Under the pieces are notes generated by a model that was not told the DNA's origin, searched no databases, and saw nothing but the letters and a program-made list of their open reading frames with translations. A program made the translations under genes and the position numbers. Shown in pieces: positions 62,763 to 64,000 of a stretch of 64,000 nucleotides of DNA. The stretch comes from Maribacter sp. Lineage in GTDB: Bacteria; Bacteroidota; Bacteroidia; Flavobacteriales; Flavobacteriaceae. The DNA lies in contig JAHDDP010000014.1 of NCBI GenBank assembly GCA_020629285.1, positions 22,307 through 86,306 on the forward strand. Direction: 5' to 3'. Numbering within the stretch: the first letter of the stretch is position 1; every line of letters starts with the position of its first letter.

Positions 62763-63004
62763 ACTACAGCATTATCTTCTATAATATCAAGTGCTATATG
62801 TAAGGCCATTTCTCTTCTAATGGCTATATGTGATCCGTTGACATTAATGTAAATTGGATCCTTCAGCGGCGCTACTTGTACCAATTCTACCTCGTTACCA
62901 GGCAGACAACCAAGTTCTAACAACTTAATTGGGAGTAAGTTTTCTGTGAATTCTTTTATAATTCCCTTCTGGCCTCGCTTTAAATCTGCAACAGTAGTTT
63001 CCAA
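62759..63004 (-). CDS. feoA: Ferrous iron transport protein A
   Basis: An 81-aa SH3-like protein. The family core GQKGIIKEFTENLLPIKLLELGCLPGNEVELVQVAPLKDPIYINVNGSHIAIRREMA-type pattern is present, with LLELGCLPG (~29-37) and IYINVNGSHIAIRR (~51-64). Interacts with FeoB to activate transport. First gene of feoA-feoB-Cys-rich protein; -7 element TACTTTTG (minus) at 63033-63040. Confidence 0.94.
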   Translation of the reverse strand: METTVADLKRGQKGIIKEFTENLLPIKLLELGCLPGNEVELVQVAPLKDPIYINVNGSHIAIRREMALHIALDIIEDNAVV

Positions 63005-63032
63005 TTTTTATTTAGATTCATTATAAGTAAGA

Positions 63033-63040
63033 CAAAAGTA
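63033..63040 (-). promoter_or_regulatory. -7 promoter element of feoA
   Basis: TACTTTTG on the minus strand fits TAnnTTTG and lies 28 bases before the feoA ATG. Confidence 0.5.
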
Positions 63041-63179
63041 ATGGAAATATAGTTATTCCCTATACTTTTTAGAATAATTAACTAGTCGTCTTTAAGTTGT
63101 ACAGTGGTTGAACTATTCTTTATTTCTAGAGGCGTAATTTTGTATGTTTATCTGAACGTCATTTTTTAATGTTTGCCTT

Positions 63180-63854
63180 TTACTTTTTATGGGATTCTTG
63201 AAGTAGTTCAATATCTTTCAGTATTTTCTCAATATCCTCTTTTTTGGTGCCGTCGTAAAAGCCTCTAATTCTTTTTTTCTCATCTACTAGAATAAAATTT
63301 TCGGTGTGTATCATATCAAATGGTCCGCCATCACCATCTGTTTTTACCGCTAAATAAGATTTTCGTGCCAGTTCGTAAATTTGTTTTTTGTCACCAGTAA
63401 CCAAATTCCAGTTGCTATCATCGACGCCTTTTTCAATTGCGTATTTTTTTAATTGGGGAACCGAATCAATTTCTGGCGTAACCGAATGTGATAAAAGCAT
63501 AACATCAGAATCTTTACCTAGCGCTTTTTGTAAATCTACCATGTTCTTTGTCATTATAGGGCAAATAGTGGGGCAGGTGGTAAAGAAGAAATCTGCAACG
63601 TAAATTTTGTCCTTGTAGTTATCTTGGGTTATAGTTTCCCCGTTTTGGTTGGTCAAAGAAAAATCTGCAATGGTATGGTACTTTCTAACGTGTTGAATTT
63701 CTTCAGCCACCAACTCGGCATTTACCATGGCAGGCGAATAGACCGGTAATAATTTTACAGGTTGCAAGGCATTATAAAATAGATACATGATTACCGCAGA
63801 AATGGGCAGCAGTACCAAACCGAATAATTTGAATTTAGCGAAAAAAGACCGCAT
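63180..63854 (-). CDS. SCO1/SenC family copper chaperone
   Basis: A 224-aa thioredoxin-fold protein. N-terminal helix (LFGLVLLPISAVIMYLFY, ~10-27) anchors it; the copper site is CPTICPIM (CxxxC, ~94-98) with the His in MIHTENFILVDE (~180). Delivers copper to cytochrome c oxidase (CuA) or reduces its cysteines. Its gene is upstream of feoA but separated by 175 bases, so it is probably its own unit; oxidase genes are outside the window. -7 element at 63867-63874. Confidence 0.93.
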   Translation of the reverse strand: MRSFFAKFKLFGLVLLPISAVIMYLFYNALQPVKLLPVYSPAMVNAELVAEEIQHVRKYHTIADFSLTNQNGETITQDNYKDKIYVADFFFTTCPTICPIMTKNMVDLQKALGKDSDVMLLSHSVTPEIDSVPQLKKYAIEKGVDDSNWNLVTGDKKQIYELARKSYLAVKTDGDGGPFDMIHTENFILVDEKKRIRGFYDGTKKEDIEKILKDIELLQESHKK

Positions 63855-63866
63855 AAGAATTTTTTA

Positions 63867-63874
63867 CAAAGGTA
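63867..63874 (-). promoter_or_regulatory. -7 promoter element of the SCO gene
   Basis: TACCTTTG on the minus strand, 12 bases before the SCO ATG, fits TAnnTTTG. Confidence 0.5.
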
Positions 63875-63981
63875 CGCTAGGGTTCATTACTTTTCAAGTG
63901 AATTCGTTTACTCAGCTTATAAATTATTCATAAAATGGCACTACCTCAGTGGGTTTCTTTTTTTTAGCGGTTGTAAAAATG

Positions 63982-63989
63982 TACTTTTG
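63982..63989 (+). promoter_or_regulatory. -7 promoter element for a gene beyond the right edge
   Basis: TACTTTTG on the plus strand, 11 bases from the window end, fits TAnnTTTG and points to a plus-strand gene outside the window. No coding sequence of it is visible here. Confidence 0.35.
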
Positions 63990-64000
63990 TGCGATTTTAA

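Noticed and set aside
63066..63085. TTTTTAG followed by ACTAG upstream of feoA, compared with the dyad at 55556-55583
   Set aside because: Only one half-site matches and the spacing differs; not enough to call a metal-repressor site.

Overview
The window is a chromosomal segment of a flavobacterium (Bacteroidota, most likely family Flavobacteriaceae). The evidence is a SusC/SusD pair, DUF3078 and DUF2141 proteins, a carotenoid lycopene cyclase, a Feo operon ending in a small Cys-rich FeoB-associated protein, A-rich leaders without Shine-Dalgarno sequences, and many promoter elements of the Bacteroidota type (TAnnTTTG). The DNA is AT-rich throughout. I found no rRNA, tRNA, CRISPR array, insertion sequence or phage gene.

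Left end (1-2400): the start of a LytTR-type response regulator cut by the window edge, a 46-codon secreted-peptide gene next to an unknown secreted protein, and two tiny membrane-protein genes that resemble each other. 2400-13750 is a sugar-oxidation cluster. It holds two GMC oxidoreductases, one gluconate-2-dehydrogenase subunit 3 with a Tat signal, three xylose-isomerase-like TIM-barrel proteins, one Gfo/Idh/MocA oxidoreductase and two DUF1080 lipoproteins, plus a DinB and an ASCH protein. The set fits a periplasmic route that oxidises glycosides to 3-keto sugars, cleaves them and processes the products.

13800-30850 is mostly housekeeping: yicC-gmk-nadD, a phosphate transporter with Pho-box-like repeats, dgt, dxs with a DUF3078 gene, tadA, a cold-shock protein, a ClC protein that lacks both key glutamates, and aspS. 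30850-37550 is a tetR-tolC-adaptor-RND efflux operon with an operator-like palindrome at the tetR start. 37870-49480 is one long minus-strand operon: SusC, SusD, a large FG-GAP/ASPIC lipoprotein, a vanadium-haloperoxidase/PAP2-type enzyme and a second FG-GAP/ASPIC protein. A GntR-type sensor-regulator is divergent to it.

50950-53200 has a polyprenyl diphosphate synthase and lycopene cyclase (carotenoids), convergent and overlapping. 53280-57150 is a metal-homeostasis locus: a TonB receptor divergent from a DtxR/MntR-type repressor and a ZIP transporter, with dyad half-sites in the shared promoter. 57230-60310 has small membrane or secreted proteins of limited known function. 60420-63850 carries feoA-feoB plus the Cys-rich small protein, then a SCO1/SenC copper chaperone.

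The strongest leads are the 3-keto-sugar cluster, the SusCD/FG-GAP/haloperoxidase operon, phased Pho-box-like repeats at the phosphate transporter, the glutamate-less ClC, and the family of tiny membrane proteins near 2 kb.
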